Positions 48,553 to 61,515 of a stretch of DNA of 64,000 nt are shown in pieces. A model generated the notes under the pieces. That model did not search any database, was not told the origin of the DNA, and saw only the letters and a program-made list of their open reading frames with translations. The first letter of the stretch is position 1, and every line of letters begins with the position of its first letter. Source of the stretch: Perilla frutescens (taxonomy: Eukaryota; Streptophyta; Magnoliopsida; Lamiales; Lamiaceae); NCBI GenBank assembly GCA_026008535.1, contig BRKX01000006.1:30058664-30122663 (forward strand). Direction: 5' to 3'. The position numbers and the translations under genes are program-made.

Positions 48553-51500
48553 TTTGGAAGGGGCTTTCGAACTGGTGCAGCTCCTGGTTCTAAACCAATA
48601 GCGAATTATACTCGCCTATATGGTGGTAGTTCTGATAGCTCCTTTGAAAATATGTCTTGGAATTTTCTTGTGCCTGAAACACCTTCTATTGTAAACTCTC
48701 TTTCCTCTTTCTTCGTCACAGACGCTTTTCAACGGGATTCTGACTTTATAGCTTCTGCTGGAGGTCACTATTACTTGCAGATGTAAAGGTCGCATGACTG
48801 GACCTTGAACGTAAGCTCAGAACTTATCCGACGTCATTCCTTAGATTGCCTCTTAATCCTTGACGAGCTGAAAAATATTACCTAGAGATGCGCGTCCTAC
48901 TAGGAGGACATTAACTAACATTACTTGGATTCTTCTTTCTATTGGGACTACTTCCTCTTACTCTTCCAAAAGAATATTATTTTATACTTTCTGCTCTATT
49001 CAAAGGGTTCACACTCGGGCTCTATGAGTGGGAGCAAAACAAAATGAATGCCTCTGAGTGAGGACTTTATCTTAATCGATAATTCTTTGACAAGTTCCAA
49101 AACTGAAAGAGATATAACACTAGGTTATATATATACTAATAACATTGCTTTCCTTAGAGGGCTTATAACCCAAAAGGGGGTTCTTGCATAATGCAAAGGT
49201 ATGGAAGATAATCATTGATTAGTACTGAGAATCGTACTGAATATTTGCAAAGGTGTCAGCATATCTTTAATAAGGGGATGCTATCACTAATTCTGGATGA
49301 TCAAAGAAGTATCATCAAAAGTTTACAATCTGTCCAAAAGGATATAATATTGAAGAAATTCAAATGATATGAAGGATTTCAACTAATATGAAGCTGTTGA
49401 AAGATGGTTGATTTAATTGACACGAGAATGGATGAGTAGACTCATCAAAACATCCTATCTTACTGAAACTTTTTAATTTATCAATTCTAGGTCCAACTGC
49501 TTAATGATCTTCCTCAGGTTCTCTTTCTTTCTTTCCTTGATCTCCACGCATCTTCTTCTTTACTGGGTTTCTACGAAAGCATGAGTCGATTGGCCTTTAA
49601 TTAGCTACACTTGGCTGGAAAAGATGACATACGGGGATCACTTCCATTTATTTAGAAGGGATACGACAAGCGACCTGATCTATGCGCGTTTTCTTCTCGT
49701 CTGAAACCACGAATATGGGGCATGCCTTGATAACTGGTTGAACTCTTAGTTGTACTTTGACCACATTCTTTTTCCTTGCCTCTAGTTCCAGATCTCCAGC
49801 TCCTTACGATAGCAACCCAGAATATACTTCTAACATAACTCGTACTTGAAACCTTCCCAATCATACTTCGTCCATTAATCTAAGGTTATCATTCTTTGAA
49901 CGGACTCTCACTAGTGGCTCGTACAATCCATGCGCATAAAAGAGCATATCCTAATTTCTCATCCCTTGAACAAGCTATAGAATTGAAAATTCACTTCTAA
50001 GGAACAAACCCATCTCTTGACTCTCATCGGGTCTCCTAAATTATTAAATGATAGAAGATTATGATCGAAGAACACATTCTTGGCTTTTGAGCTACAGTTC
50101 AGGACTTGCTTGCCTGTGGCCTCGTTCTCTCGGCTTAATGTCTTCTCGACGATATTCTAAAACATTAACGACGCTCGCTCGAATTTGCACAAAGCAACAT
50201 GAAATGCCTTTCGATTAGATCTTTAGATTACGCAGGATAGATCAAGCAAAGCGGGAAAATTGCCTCATAAGAGGACTTTTGGCATAAATAAGAAAGATGT
50301 TCTTAGTTACATCTGGAAATAGGGCAGCCTTTTGGAAAATTACTACCGCTATAAAAATCTAAAGGTTGATTAGTACATTTTCAGAATAAGATCTGGATTA
50401 AAGCAGATAAACGGACAAACAGGTCAGCAAGGTATTCTAACAAAAATACCTCCTTTGCCTACTTCTAAAGCTTAACTATACGCTGGGTCATATCCATTTC
50501 TTTTTCATGATGATCCCACCTCTTTCTTGCTTTCCTTCTCTGGGTCCTCTTCTTCCTCATCTTCATCTGTCTCTGGTATCTCGAATTTGAACTTCCTCAT
50601 GCTTCCTCGGGGAACTGATGGAGCATACACTGTCCCAGACTCTGAGGGGCAGATGTTTGATAGGCAGAGACCCACTGGTGCATTCTGGAGGACAAAGACT
50701 CGGTGTCTCAGGTCTCACTTCTAAGGTTCCTTCAGCATGAGGACACGGAGCCTGAAATTCAGGGGGGCTGTTCAGAGTCGCCCTTAGCAGTTCTGGTTCC
50801 ACCACGAGGGAGGGATTCTGCTCAGTTAGAGCATTCACGTGGCCATGCTTTGACTCCCAAAAAGCCATCAAGGCTGAGGAGAATTCTGTCAGGTTCCCGA
50901 TTACAGCATACGTCTCGGGATCACGGGTGATTGTGCTTTGCAGGATGCGATATATTGCTGACTTCTCAATGGGAGGTACTTGTTCACACATGCGGATGCA
51001 TATTTCCAAGTCGGATACACTTCCTGGCGTTCTTCCAACGTCGTTCCTTTCTTGAACATGGCGAAAATGAGGCACATTATTCCTAACAGCCGAACGACGC
51101 TTAACCATCTAGAAACATGAAGCTTAATCAGTCTAGATTATAAAAGAGAGACCTAAGGTTCTCCTGAGATTATGCTATCGTCTAGATTCAGACTATTTAT
51201 TTTGCATGCATAGATCCTTTTTGCAGTTGACATTTACAAAAATTTTGGTGCCCAAAGCCTTTAATCAAAAATTTTACCTTTTTCCTATTTTCTTTTTTGA
51301 GAATGAATCAACCCTTTTCTTTTAAATCGAGAACTCTTCTTCGAAGCTTTTATCTTTCCTTTAAGATATAGGTTTAAAAATAAATTTTTAAACACTTTTC
51401 TTTGAGATCAAGAACTTATTTCTCAAATTTTCTTCCTCAGAAAATCATTTTTCCCGAACTTTATTTTTTTTGGAATACCACTCTCAAGGTTTTCCCCTTT

Positions 51501-51724
51501 TTATCCATAAAGAGGTATGCTTGTTCAAATTTCTTTATTTTCAGTATTCAAAGTTTATGAATTCAAAATCCAAAATCTCTATATTATCATACCTTAATTT
51601 CAGTTGAAGATACGAGGGTGATGGCGAGATGTGGGTTGCTGCTGTGACATATCACGAAACAATTCATATGCACATAAAAACTTAGCTTCTCTTAAACAAA
51701 GGGACATGCCTGCAGAGTTGCAAA
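48553..51724 (-). pseudogene. Degraded gag/protease region of the nested gypsy element
   Basis: The only long frame is 50563-51108 (181 residues), starting MVKRRSAVRNNVPHFRHVQE soon after the PBS, where gag begins in such elements. I do not recognise its domain. The rest shows short frames only and no clear zinc knuckle or DSGA protease motif. Most of this stretch is therefore decayed or replaced coding sequence. Confidence 0.55.
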
Positions 51725-51740
51725 CCTGGCTCTGATACCA
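51725..51740 (-). other. Primer-binding site of the nested gypsy element
   Basis: The minus strand reads TGGTATCAGAGCCAGG, complementary to initiator Met tRNA, two bases inside the LTR at 51743. It fixes the element as minus strand and this LTR as its 5' LTR. Confidence 0.9.
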
Positions 51741-51742
51741 AC

Positions 51743-54700
51743 TGTAACAGCCCGGTCCCGAGATAGGGATTAACGAATAGGGACAGGGTGTTATTAAGGG
51801 ATTATTGAATAAGTCAGAAGTTTAACAAAGAAAGTTTTGGGGATAAAGATATACTTTTGAAAGATAGGCGACGATACTCGGGTTTACTTAATTAAGAAGG
51901 AAATATGCTTTTGCGGAACTAAACGGCTAACTGATCAGATACCAACATGTACAGACCCATTTACAGGTCCAAACGGATAGACAGATACCAATTTGAACAA
52001 GCCTCTTCGTAGGCGAAGGAAATACATGCTCGAGAAGTAGGAATAAAACTGAATATGCATCACTTATATATATATATATTTAGATAATCATGTCTTGGAG
52101 AATATCCTTAGAATCTTGATAAACATAATTGAACTTGAAAGAACTTGGAAAAAGTGTATCAGAGTAGCAGAAACATCATGGGGTTCCAAAAGAAACTTAT
52201 ATAGTAGTAAAACAATCTTGGTAGCCAACCCACATCCACAGCCACCATCATCCTGAGCATCTCAACCTGAAAACATTTGAAAAAGAGGGGGCGTGAGCAC
52301 TAATGTACTCAGTGGGTTTTAATAAAAGCTTCTTTGATAACTCAAGAAATATCCAATAGCAACCTGGCGGTATATGGAGAGCAAAACGCAAAAGCCCTCT
52401 CCATATCCGCAAAACCTTTTCTTTACTTTTGGGCCCAACCTTAGCTCAAACCTGATGTCAACTGTACCCTTAGGCATGCTATAGGATAGAAGAGGGGTTA
52501 CCTCAAATATACTCCTGAGTATGCGAGGGGAATACCCAGCAGTGACTCCCTTTAATGATCAAAGATCATGAACTCTGAGCTCAATCCTGGTTATAGAGCT
52601 ATATTCTTCCTTTCTCAACCTTAATCCTTAATTTCTTAGCTTCCTTAACCTTACTAGAATTATCGAGCTTAGAGCAACGTCTAAAGCTAATCTTTTACTT
52701 AAGCATTACTTTGGCCTATAAGGGATTTATCACTATCCTAAAAGGCAATGCTTAATTAGCTAAATAAACTTTATTAGAATCCAACATTCAGATACGAAGA
52801 AATGAACGTGCATAATCATAAATTGCAATTAAAGCAATTCTAAATACCTCATGCTAGCATAAACAATACTTAAACAATTCTAACATTTCTAAACATGCTC
52901 GAGAGCTCAATCAACATATAATATTTTTCCTTTTCTTCCTTCCTTGTACAGAGATCAATCAGGGAGAGCAAAATATTTTATTGGATATTTCATTTGTCCT
53001 ATATGCTTCTAGAGCTTATTAGCTCAAACTTTAGATGAGTATAGATTTACCCACCTCGATTACTGGACAGAAGATGAAGCAACGAGTTGATGATCCTTCT
53101 CCAAATTCCTACGAGACTCACTTCCTCCTACAAAAGTTGAACTATCGACTTAGCGGCCTTCTTCGAAGAAATTAACTATCTAAAGCGAGAAATAATGAGA
53201 TCTAACTCGAAGACTAGAATCTAAGACTTATTTACAGATTGCACGACTTTACCACTTCATAAATTTTGAGAAGAGTTTATTTACAGAACGTCACGTCTTG
53301 ATTTCTCGATTTTTAGATGGAGAATAACTTGAATAGATTACTCAAAATAAATCGGAAATATCTTGATTGCTTTTCTAAAATTTAATCTTGAAAAATAACT
53401 TGAAAATAACCCGACTTGAAAAGCTCAAGAAGAGGGTACGGAAATAGCCGGAAAAGAAACGGCGGAAAACAACACGGAGAAGGGAGCGTCGCGGCGCACA
53501 TAGGCGCCGACAGGCTGCCCCCCCGTCGCGGGGCACATGAGCCCCGGCGGGCTCATGGTGGCCGAGGGGGGTGCAGCGCGGCAGCGCACCCCCTCCCCCG
53601 CGGGACTCCCTCTCTTTTTCTCTCTTCAGCCCAATTCTGGGTGATCTTCAACTGGGTTCTTCGTGTTCGTTGATTCTTCGACGAACACGAAGAACACGAA
53701 GAACAATTAACCCGAAATTTCTTAAAAACAACATACTTGAAATTAACATGCAACAACATGCTTTAACTTTTAAAAAGAATTTTGGCATTATAACGGCGTA
53801 AACACGATAATCCTCTTTAAATATTTAGAATAAAGATGAAATTTCTAAATATAGCTTGAACAGAATTTAAACGGAATAAACGGGGCTAATCTCAAGAATA
53901 ATAACGACAGGAATAAAGCGAGAAATATAACGTAAACATTATTAACTTGGAACTTCAATAAAAATTGAAATACAATTTAGACGGAAGGTAAACGAGCAAT
54001 AATGAAGAACGCGAAGAACAGAAAGTAAATGCGGAATTTAAAGACGAAAAAAGAAATGGAGATCAAGACCGACGAACAAGAATGAACGGGGTTAGGTGCG
54101 TCGAAGGAAGGTGGCTAGCTCGGCGTCTCGTCGAGTTGCAACGGCGGCAGAGGTGCCCGCTACAACCCAACGGCGCCTCTAGCACCTTCCCTCACCGCAT
54201 CCCTTCCACGCCACTCCGTCGTCGTCTTGCAGTACACTCACGAAGAACGCTTTTTACTTCGACAGAACTTTCTCGGCTCTCACGAGCTTTCCCACTCTCT
54301 ATGAAGTGAAATGGATGGAAATGAGCAAATGAATGCAAAGGGGTGGCCTTGTATTTATAGGAAAAGCTTTGGCTTCCAAGGGAAGCCACTTCAGTGTAAG
54401 AATACTGCAAAAGTTATACCGGGTTCGGTTAAAAGTTGCTTTATTCGATGTCAAGGTCCAAATGACTTCAGACACGAAATCTAAAAATACCGGGAGACTC
54501 GTTGGCTCGAATACTAGTGAACCAACTTGATTCATGAAAAAGACGGGGTCGCCTGAAGAGAGATGAGCAAAGATTCACTTTTTGGAATAACTTTTTACTA
54601 TTCACCCAGACTAACAGATTTTGCTCCCGAGCGTTCGATTGACCTTAGAATGGAAATCCGTGAATGCCAACGGAATCCTTGAGTCATTTCCCATAAGAGG

Positions 54701-55068
54701 GGCCTGACAGAACTAGACTCAGATCAACGAGGAGGATTTCGTAAATTTCTCAAAACACGAACGCACGCAAAAGTTACTATTCATTCACCTTTTAAATACG
54801 TTTTTCATCACTGGGAACTCAAATGACTTCATAATTAAAATCCGAAAACACCGGCATACTCCTTGAGTTAAAACCTTTCTAACAAGACCATGAATGGCCA
54901 TAAAAGAATTAAGATCAGATTTTCCGAAAAGACGATCTTCACGAAAACTGACCCCTAAAGTCGTGACTGACATCTGACCTTTATTAACCTTGATTAAACT
55001 TATTCCTTAACTTCTTAATTATCATTAAGAATCCTCTAATCCTTAATCAAAAAATCTGGGGTATTACA
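51743..55068 (-). mobile_element. 5' LTR of the nested minus-strand gypsy element (3326 bp)
   Basis: Partner of 40542-43870, with the same ends (TGTAACAG...TATTACA on the plus strand). Its right flank AATTC (55069-55073) repeats the left flank. Small differences include an extra GAACACGAA unit near 53690 and a missing short segment near 54015. It keeps the CATGAGCC...GGCTCATG palindrome seen in the partner. Confidence 0.93.
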
Positions 55069-55073
55069 AATTC

Positions 55074-55467
55074 TTCTTTTCTTATCCATTCTATTTCTTT
55101 CCTTTTCCTATATAGATTTATTTTTGGACTTCCTAATCTAATTAGGACTTCATTAATTGATCTACTTCTTTCCTTTCCTCTACCATGCTCGACCACCACA
55201 CCCATTCCATACACCAAATTTGCAGCCCTTTCCACACCCATACTCGACCGATTACACCGTCATACACACCAAATTCATCCGTGTACCGAGAGTAGCATTC
55301 CCGTCCATTCCAGTACAAGTCCGCCGATTTCCCGTCGCTAGTTAAGAGCAGCCATATACATGATTTTTATCACACACTGTGGACCCATATATTGAGTGAT
55401 ACACGAGTGGAAAAATCAAGAGAGAAAACAAACGAGTGACGTGAGATTGTGAGGTCCTGATGTAGCC
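55074..55467 (+). mobile_element. Gypsy leader, right half, ending in a deletion joint
   Basis: Continues the leader broken at 40541. It keeps words of the 57280-57650 leader, such as GAAAACAAACGAGTGA and CGTGAGATTGTGAGG. Near 55456 it passes abruptly from leader to the last codons of a pol, so gag and almost all of pol are deleted. Confidence 0.65.
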
Positions 55468-55674
55468 ATGAGCAACAATGAAGATCAAGATCCGGAGTTA
55501 CAATTTCGAGGACCAATCACAAGATCAAGAGCTAAGAAGTTGCAAGCTTACTTGCAAGTGATGATTCGAAGAAAGCTCGAGATTGAAGATGAAGAAGCCG
55601 AAAGGTGCAGCTCGAAGTTGGTTAATTTATTAACCATTGAAGATCAAGAACACACCATGGAGAATTACACTTGA
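55468..55674 (+). pseudogene. Gypsy pol C-terminal tail (remnant)
   Basis: The 68-residue frame includes DQDPELQFRGPITRSRAKKL and AYLQVMIRRKLEIEDEE, related to the pol tails at 38857 and 61516 but clearly a different subfamily. The ATG at 55468 is an internal methionine after the deletion joint, not a real start. An LTR of its own subfamily follows. Confidence 0.75.
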
Positions 55675-55706
55675 AGAGTTGAAGATGGAAGCTTGAAGAA
55701 CAAGCA

Positions 55707-56700
55707 TGCACGTCGTTTGCATGGGTTCAACGTGCATGGCTTGTAATCGGCCCTTAATTGATCTATTTAGGGATTGATTTTATCTTAGACTATAGTATTT
55801 ATTTTATTTAATTTTGGACTATAATAGATCAGATTTTATTTAATTATTTGGTCATAATTTTCAGTCGTTATGTTTATGAGTCATAGGTTTGACTAGAATT
55901 ATATTTAAAGCATAATTCTACCTTGAATAGAATTCTAGTTTAGGTATTTTTCTAGTCCAATTAGATAAGTTATTTGGACTGATTTTCGGCCCTCTTAGGT
56001 TTAATATTTTCGGCCCTTAGCTAGTATAAATAGGGGTCTTGTGTTATGTTAATACTTTAGACATTGTTGAATTAAATTGCTATTGCATTCAATTTGTGTC
56101 TCAAATATATTCGTCTTTTGAATACTTTTTCACACGAAAATATTCATTCTTGGAGCTAGCAACTACAAGTCTTATTTAAGGGTATTGCTCAATTCACTTG
56201 AGAGATTGACCGGTATTCGCTATCGAGGAACAACTTGGAGATTTCAACCTTGGATACGTTCGAGATTCAAGGAGGCTATCGGGTTGTGAATCACCACAAC
56301 GTGACCTTCCATCCACACCATCAATGCCATCCATACAGCCCCTACGTACGCCCCAAACCAAGCCACAAGTTCGAGTTCAAGTCCTATTCCGTTCGATCAT
56401 ACCGTAAGTTCGTTCGTACTCTATCATAACCTATCTTCTCCAAGCCATTCTTCACCAACCTCACACACGAAACTCCATCCTTAATCCAACCCCCATACAC
56501 GTCCTAAACAGCCCTATAATTCCTTTGGTTTGTGTTATTTAAGTTGTGTCATAGTTCTAGGTATTTTCGTTGTCTAGATTTTATTTTTTCGTTATTTATC
56601 GAGTCAGATTGTCCCCTTCATTTAAGTTGACGTGTTTCGATTCTTAAGTCTTCCGCTACGTTATTATTATCATCCTAGATTATCTGTCCGGGTCGTATCA
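55707..56700 (+). mobile_element. Gypsy LTR, second subfamily (about 994 bp)
   Basis: Begins near TGCACGTCG after a purine-rich GAAGATGGAAGCTTGAAGAA stretch and ends GTATCA just before a PBS. It shares order and many words with the LTR at 39071 (GACTATAGTATTT, GAATAGAATTCTAGTTTAGG, ATTTTCGGCC, TATAAATAGGG) but is well diverged. A TATA-like AGTATAAATAGGG lies near 56023. The left end is approximate. Confidence 0.72.
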
Positions 56701-56705
56701 TATTT

Positions 56706-56718
56706 TGGCATCAGAGCC
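56706..56718 (+). other. Primer-binding site of the second-subfamily gypsy element
   Basis: TGGCATCAGAGCC differs at one base from the usual initiator Met tRNA PBS. It lies five bases after the LTR end. Confidence 0.75.
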
Positions 56719-57688
56719 AGGTTAGCTCTGCTGGTCGTGGTTCAATCCGACGTGTCATTTTTTCCTATGTGTCGTCTTACGTGTCTTTTATTTTGGTACG
56801 TGTCATCGAGTTGTAATAGCATATCTATCATTTAAAAAAAAAGGAAAAGCCGATAAAAAAAAGGGTGATAAAAAAAAAACAAAAAAAAAGAAAATCGGAT
56901 AAAAAGAAAAGAAAATCCGAAAATTAAAAAAAAAAGAGGTATATTCATTGTGTTTCCTTTTGAGTCTTATTTTAATTTTGGTACTTTCCTTGTAGTATTT
57001 CTCTATAGTTAGTACTTTCTTTTTAGTCAAGTTCTATAGTTGGTACCTTCCATTAGTGATTTATTTTATTTTTGGAACTTTCCTTCCAAGTTCTATTTTC
57101 TTTTTGGTAATTTCCATTGGAGTCTTATTTTATTTTTGGGATCTTTCCTTCCTAGTTTATTTCATAGTTGGTAGTTTCTATTTGAGTTATAGTTTCTTTT
57201 TGGTTACTTCCTTCTAGAGTCTAGTTCAATTAGGATATTTAGAATTGTGTCACAATTGTGTAACACTTTCCAAATTACCTAATTCTTCTTTCCTTTTCTC
57301 TCCTACCTCTTTCCTTCTACCCTTGGGGATCCATCTAACCCTAACTTACCCTACCCTACTCGACACCACCCTATCCCACACGCCACCTAGACCCCACGAC
57401 CCCACCCTCTTTTGCCACCTAAGCTACGCCACATACATCCACATACTCCATATCATCCATTGATCCTAGTTAGCAATACTCGTCTACACCTTCATGCAAT
57501 TAATCCTTACCCTCGACATTTGATAAGAGTGCTATCTTACACCATCCATATACACGACACGCACACATCACCATACACTTTGAGTGCAAACACGAGTGGT
57601 AAAATCAAGAGTGAAAACAAACGAGTGAACGTGAGATTGTGAGGATCCATCCTTGTTTTCCTTTACGTTTGTTCGTTTTGTAGGTACC
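56719..57688 (+). mobile_element. Gypsy leader with purine tracts
   Basis: A noncoding leader of about 970 bp. It has A/G-rich tracts (56833-56940), then repeated TTTCCTT/TTTTTGG words and CA-rich text. The sequence TTTTGTAG just before the gag ATG could act as a splice acceptor. Short frames here are not supported as genes. Confidence 0.65.
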
Positions 57689-60630
57689 ATGGACAAAGGC
57701 AAGAATGAAGCCACCGCCTCCACCCCACCTTTGGTCGAGCCATTCTCGCCCAAATCACCCGATGATCTTTCCTACACATCCAAAACTCAGTGGGATCCAA
57801 AGTATCAATTTGACGCACTAGCACAATTCTTTTTGCGTCAAAACCAGCAGATGAAGGATGAGTTCGGGAACCAAGTAGCTGAATTGGCCGAGCAAATCAA
57901 ACAGCTCTCGGTTCAACTGGCTACAAGTCAAGTAGTCCAGCAACCCTAGTAGAGAGGCGCACCGAGGCAGCCCGTTTTCCAAGAAAACAGCCGCCAACAA
58001 GCATTCGAACCCGAGTTCGATGCTGCAGATGATTATGAAGCTGAGTTCATTCTACCGAGACATGATAATCACCGTGATCGTCCCAGACCACCTGCCAGAC
58101 AAGCTGTTCGATATGAGAGGCCTAGATATGGAGATGGAGACGGATTACTCAATAACATCAAAACGAGCATTCCGGAATTTGAAGGCTTGCACGATCCCGA
58201 CATCTATCTGGATTAGGAGCGCAAAGTCGACAAGATCTTTACTTGTTATGACTTTTCAGAGATCAAGAAGGTCCAGTTAGCAGCACTGGAGTTTAGAGGC
58301 TATGCAGCCTCGTGGTAGGAAATGCAGCAAGAGAGGCGACGAAGAGAGAGATATTCGCCTGTTGAAACGTGGGAGGAGATGAAAGGATTTCTGCGAGGCC
58401 GTTTCATACTAGTTCACTATGAGAGAGAGCTTGAGAAGAAGCTCAACCGGATGAAGCAAGGCACCCGTTTGATTGAAGAATATCATAAGGAGTTGTAGAC
58501 CGCCTTGAATCGTGTCGGAAAAAGAGAGTCCTTAAATGCTACCATCATCAGGTACATTGAAGGCATGAATCCTGACATTGCATATGAAGTCAAGCTCAGA
58601 GACTTCACGAGTGTAGGTGATATGGTGCACTACGCATCTATTGTGGAGAGACAGCTCCGAGAAGGCCGACGCCAATCTCATCACACTGCAGCCCCTGTTC
58701 GGCCCTCTTGGAACAAAGGTACGCCGTCCACATCATCTTCTACTCCTTCTACGGACTCCACTCGACCCCGAGACCAATCCGGACCACCCGAGCGGCGTTT
58801 TGACCGTTCTACACCACCACCGAGCCGTAGGACCGATCTTACACCCGTCGCCCCCGTTAGGCCGAGTTTCACATGGTCAAATCAGGCCAATACGGCGCCA
58901 ACTTCAGCCCCTAGTCGAGCCAGAGATGTTCAATGCCATAAATGCCAAGGTTGGGGCCACTTTCAAGCACAGTGCCCAAACCGACGAGTTTTATTCCTTA
59001 CAGAGCAGAATGAGCTCGAATCAGCCAGTGAAGATGACGAGCCTGTCAAAGCCGACGCTAACACTGAAGAAGACACCCATGAGAAGCTCGAAGAAGAGGA
59101 GCCTGAGATTCCACATGTCAGCTTGGTTTCTATCCTCAGTCTGAACATAAACCGAGAAGTTGAGCAACAATCGCAGTGAGAGAACATATTCTACACAATA
59201 GTTGCTATTCAAGACAAGACTTGCACATTGATCATAGACAGTGGAAGTGTTATTAATGCAGTGAGCCAGTAAGCGGTCGACAAGCTTGGATTTTCCACCG
59301 TGAAGTATCCAAATCCATACCGTTTGCAGTGGCTTACAGAAAGAGGCACAGTTCGCGTAACCGGTCAGGTACATGTATCTTTTTCCATTGGTTGTTATTC
59401 TAACACTGTATTATGCGATGTTATTCTTATGGATGTAGCACATATAATTTAGAGAGACCATGGCAATTCGATAGACAAGCTGTACATGACGGACTCGTGA
59501 ACACCTATACAGTCAAGAAGGCCGACCGAACCACCATCTTAAAGCCGTTAACACCCAAGTCCGTTCAAGAGGAGCAAGAAATAATGCGATCAAAGTTCAA
59601 AGAGGAGCGCGAGAAGACCGCCGCAGCCGCCGTCCGAGTCGCCACCGCGGACAGCCACCTCTCGGCCGAGAAGTCTTCACAGCTGCCGCCTCCCCTTTCC
59701 ATAGCAATTACAGCCCTCTCATTATCTCATTATGACGCTAAGGATCGTGGAAAAGGCGTCAATATAGCCCCTTTACAGTAAGAAAAGAATCGGTCTTTGT
59801 TTTGTACATTTAAAAGTGTTGAAAAGGCTATTAGAGCTAGGATGCCTTTAATTCTTTTAACTTGTAAGAACAGTGCTACTAACGATGTTTCTTTGCCTAG
59901 TATTGTGCAGCCCCTTATGAAGGAGTTCGAGGACGTGTTTCCGGATGAGATTCTAAGTGGATTGCCTCTAGTTTGTGGGATCGAGCACCAGATCGACTTC
60001 GTGCCTGGAGCCGTCTTGCCGAACCGGCCTGCATATCGCACGTCCTCTGAAGAAACAAAGGAGATAGACCGTCAAGTTAAGGAGCTATTGGAGAAGAAGC
60101 AAATCCGAGAGTCAATGAGCCCATGTGCAGTTCCAGTGATTCTAGTGCCCAAGAAGAACAACGAAGGGAGAATGTGCATGGATTGCAGAGCCATCAACAA
60201 GATAACAGTTAAGTATCGTTTTCCCATTCCTAGGCTTGATGATATACTAGATGAACTTAGTGGATCTAAGATTTTTTCTAAGATTGATTTAAGGTCTGGT
60301 TATTTTCAAGTTCGCATGCATGAGGGTGATGAATGGAAAACAACTTTTAAGACTAAGCATGGTTTATATAAGTGGCTGGTTATGCCTTTTGGTCTCACAA
60401 ATGCACCGAGCACATTTATGAGATTGATGAACCATGTTTTACGTGATGTTATTGGAAAATATGTTGTTGTTTACTTTGATGATATCCTGATATACAGTCA
60501 CAGTGCACAGACGCACCTAGATCACCTTAGGTGCGTATTTTTGCTTTTGAGAGATGCTCGATTGTATGGAAACATATCTAAGTGTTCTTTTTGCTTGAAT
60601 GAAGTAGTATTCTTAGGCTTTGTTGTGAGT
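57689..60630 (+). pseudogene. Gypsy gag-protease-RT remnant, cut by an insertion
   Basis: The gag starts MDKGKNEATASTPPLVEP. It includes a retrotrans_gag stretch (FILVHYERELEKKLNRMKQG) and a CCHC knuckle CHKCQGWGHFQAQC near 58938. A protease motif LIIDSGS follows near 59230. RT text runs from IVQPLMKEFEDVFPDE through [32 protein letters not shown] and the catalytic VYFDDILIYS (near 60475). In-frame stops include 57947-57949, 58214-58216, 58315-58317, 58496-58498 and 59177-59179, many at places where gag normally has tryptophan. The frame ends after GFVVS at 60630, where an LTR in the opposite orientation begins. Confidence 0.88.
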
Positions 60631-61504
60631 TGATGTGAACCGGGGCTAAATGAAACGACGAGACACAAAATATGCAGAAGCTAAGGATTGAAACAAAAGA
60701 GGGCTGTTCAAGAGGAGCAAGAAATAAAGATGATGATGATCGAGGGAGGTGATTAGGTTTAGAAGGTCTAGAGTAGATAGGATATGATAGAGATGAAATG
60801 GACTTACGGATTGAACGGATTGAAGATGAACTCGAACACACTTGAAACGGACGATTGATGATGGATGATTGGCTCGATCGGCGGTGATGGAGGTGCTTTG
60901 TCGATGTGAATTACAACCCGAAAGTTTCCTTGAATCTTGAACGTACACAAGGCCAAATTATTTAAGTTGCTCTTCAATAGCGAGTCTCCGACGATCCCTC
61001 GAACGTGGACAACGAATTCCCTTTGTAAAACTTAGAGTTGCTAAATCTAAGAGTATGAATTTTGATATCTAAACTCACAAAAGATTAAATGGTTGAGACG
61101 ATATTGAAAGCAAAGGCTTAATAATTCAAATATAGTCTAAAGTATCAATGAAACATGGATCCCCTATTTATAATAGGTGGACCGAAAATAAGAGATGTAA
61201 GGGCCGAAAATTTCAAGGCCAAAACAAACTAGACTAGAACTAGAAAACTTCCTAAATTAGAATTCTATTTAAGGTAGAACTTGTAGATCTTGCCTTATCT
61301 AAAATCCTAGTCAAAATAACCGAAAATCACATGAATTAAATAACTAAAAATCTGACCGAAAACTATAGTAAAATTAAATAAAATAAAATACTATAGTCTA
61401 ATAAATCATTCCCTTTAATTGGATCATTAAGGGCCGAAACTTTGGGCTTCTTCAACTTGGCCGTGGCCTTCAATCAACACGCACCATGCACGTCCACATG
61501 CACA
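60631..61504 (-). mobile_element. 3' LTR of a minus-strand gypsy element inserted in the RT above
   Basis: On the minus strand it ends GGTTCACATCA at 60631. It begins near 61504 (the exact left end of the LTR is uncertain within about 25 bp), after the pol stop at 61516. It is closely similar to 39071-40057. Flank TGAGT at 60626-60630 should be repeated beyond the right edge of the window. CCTATTTATAATAGG near 61168 is a TATA-like site. Confidence 0.78.
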
Positions 61505-61515
61505 CGTGCACATCT

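Noticed and set aside
48517..48786. Plus-strand 89-residue frame
   Set aside because: It is antisense to the reverse transcriptase remnant of the nested minus-strand gypsy element.
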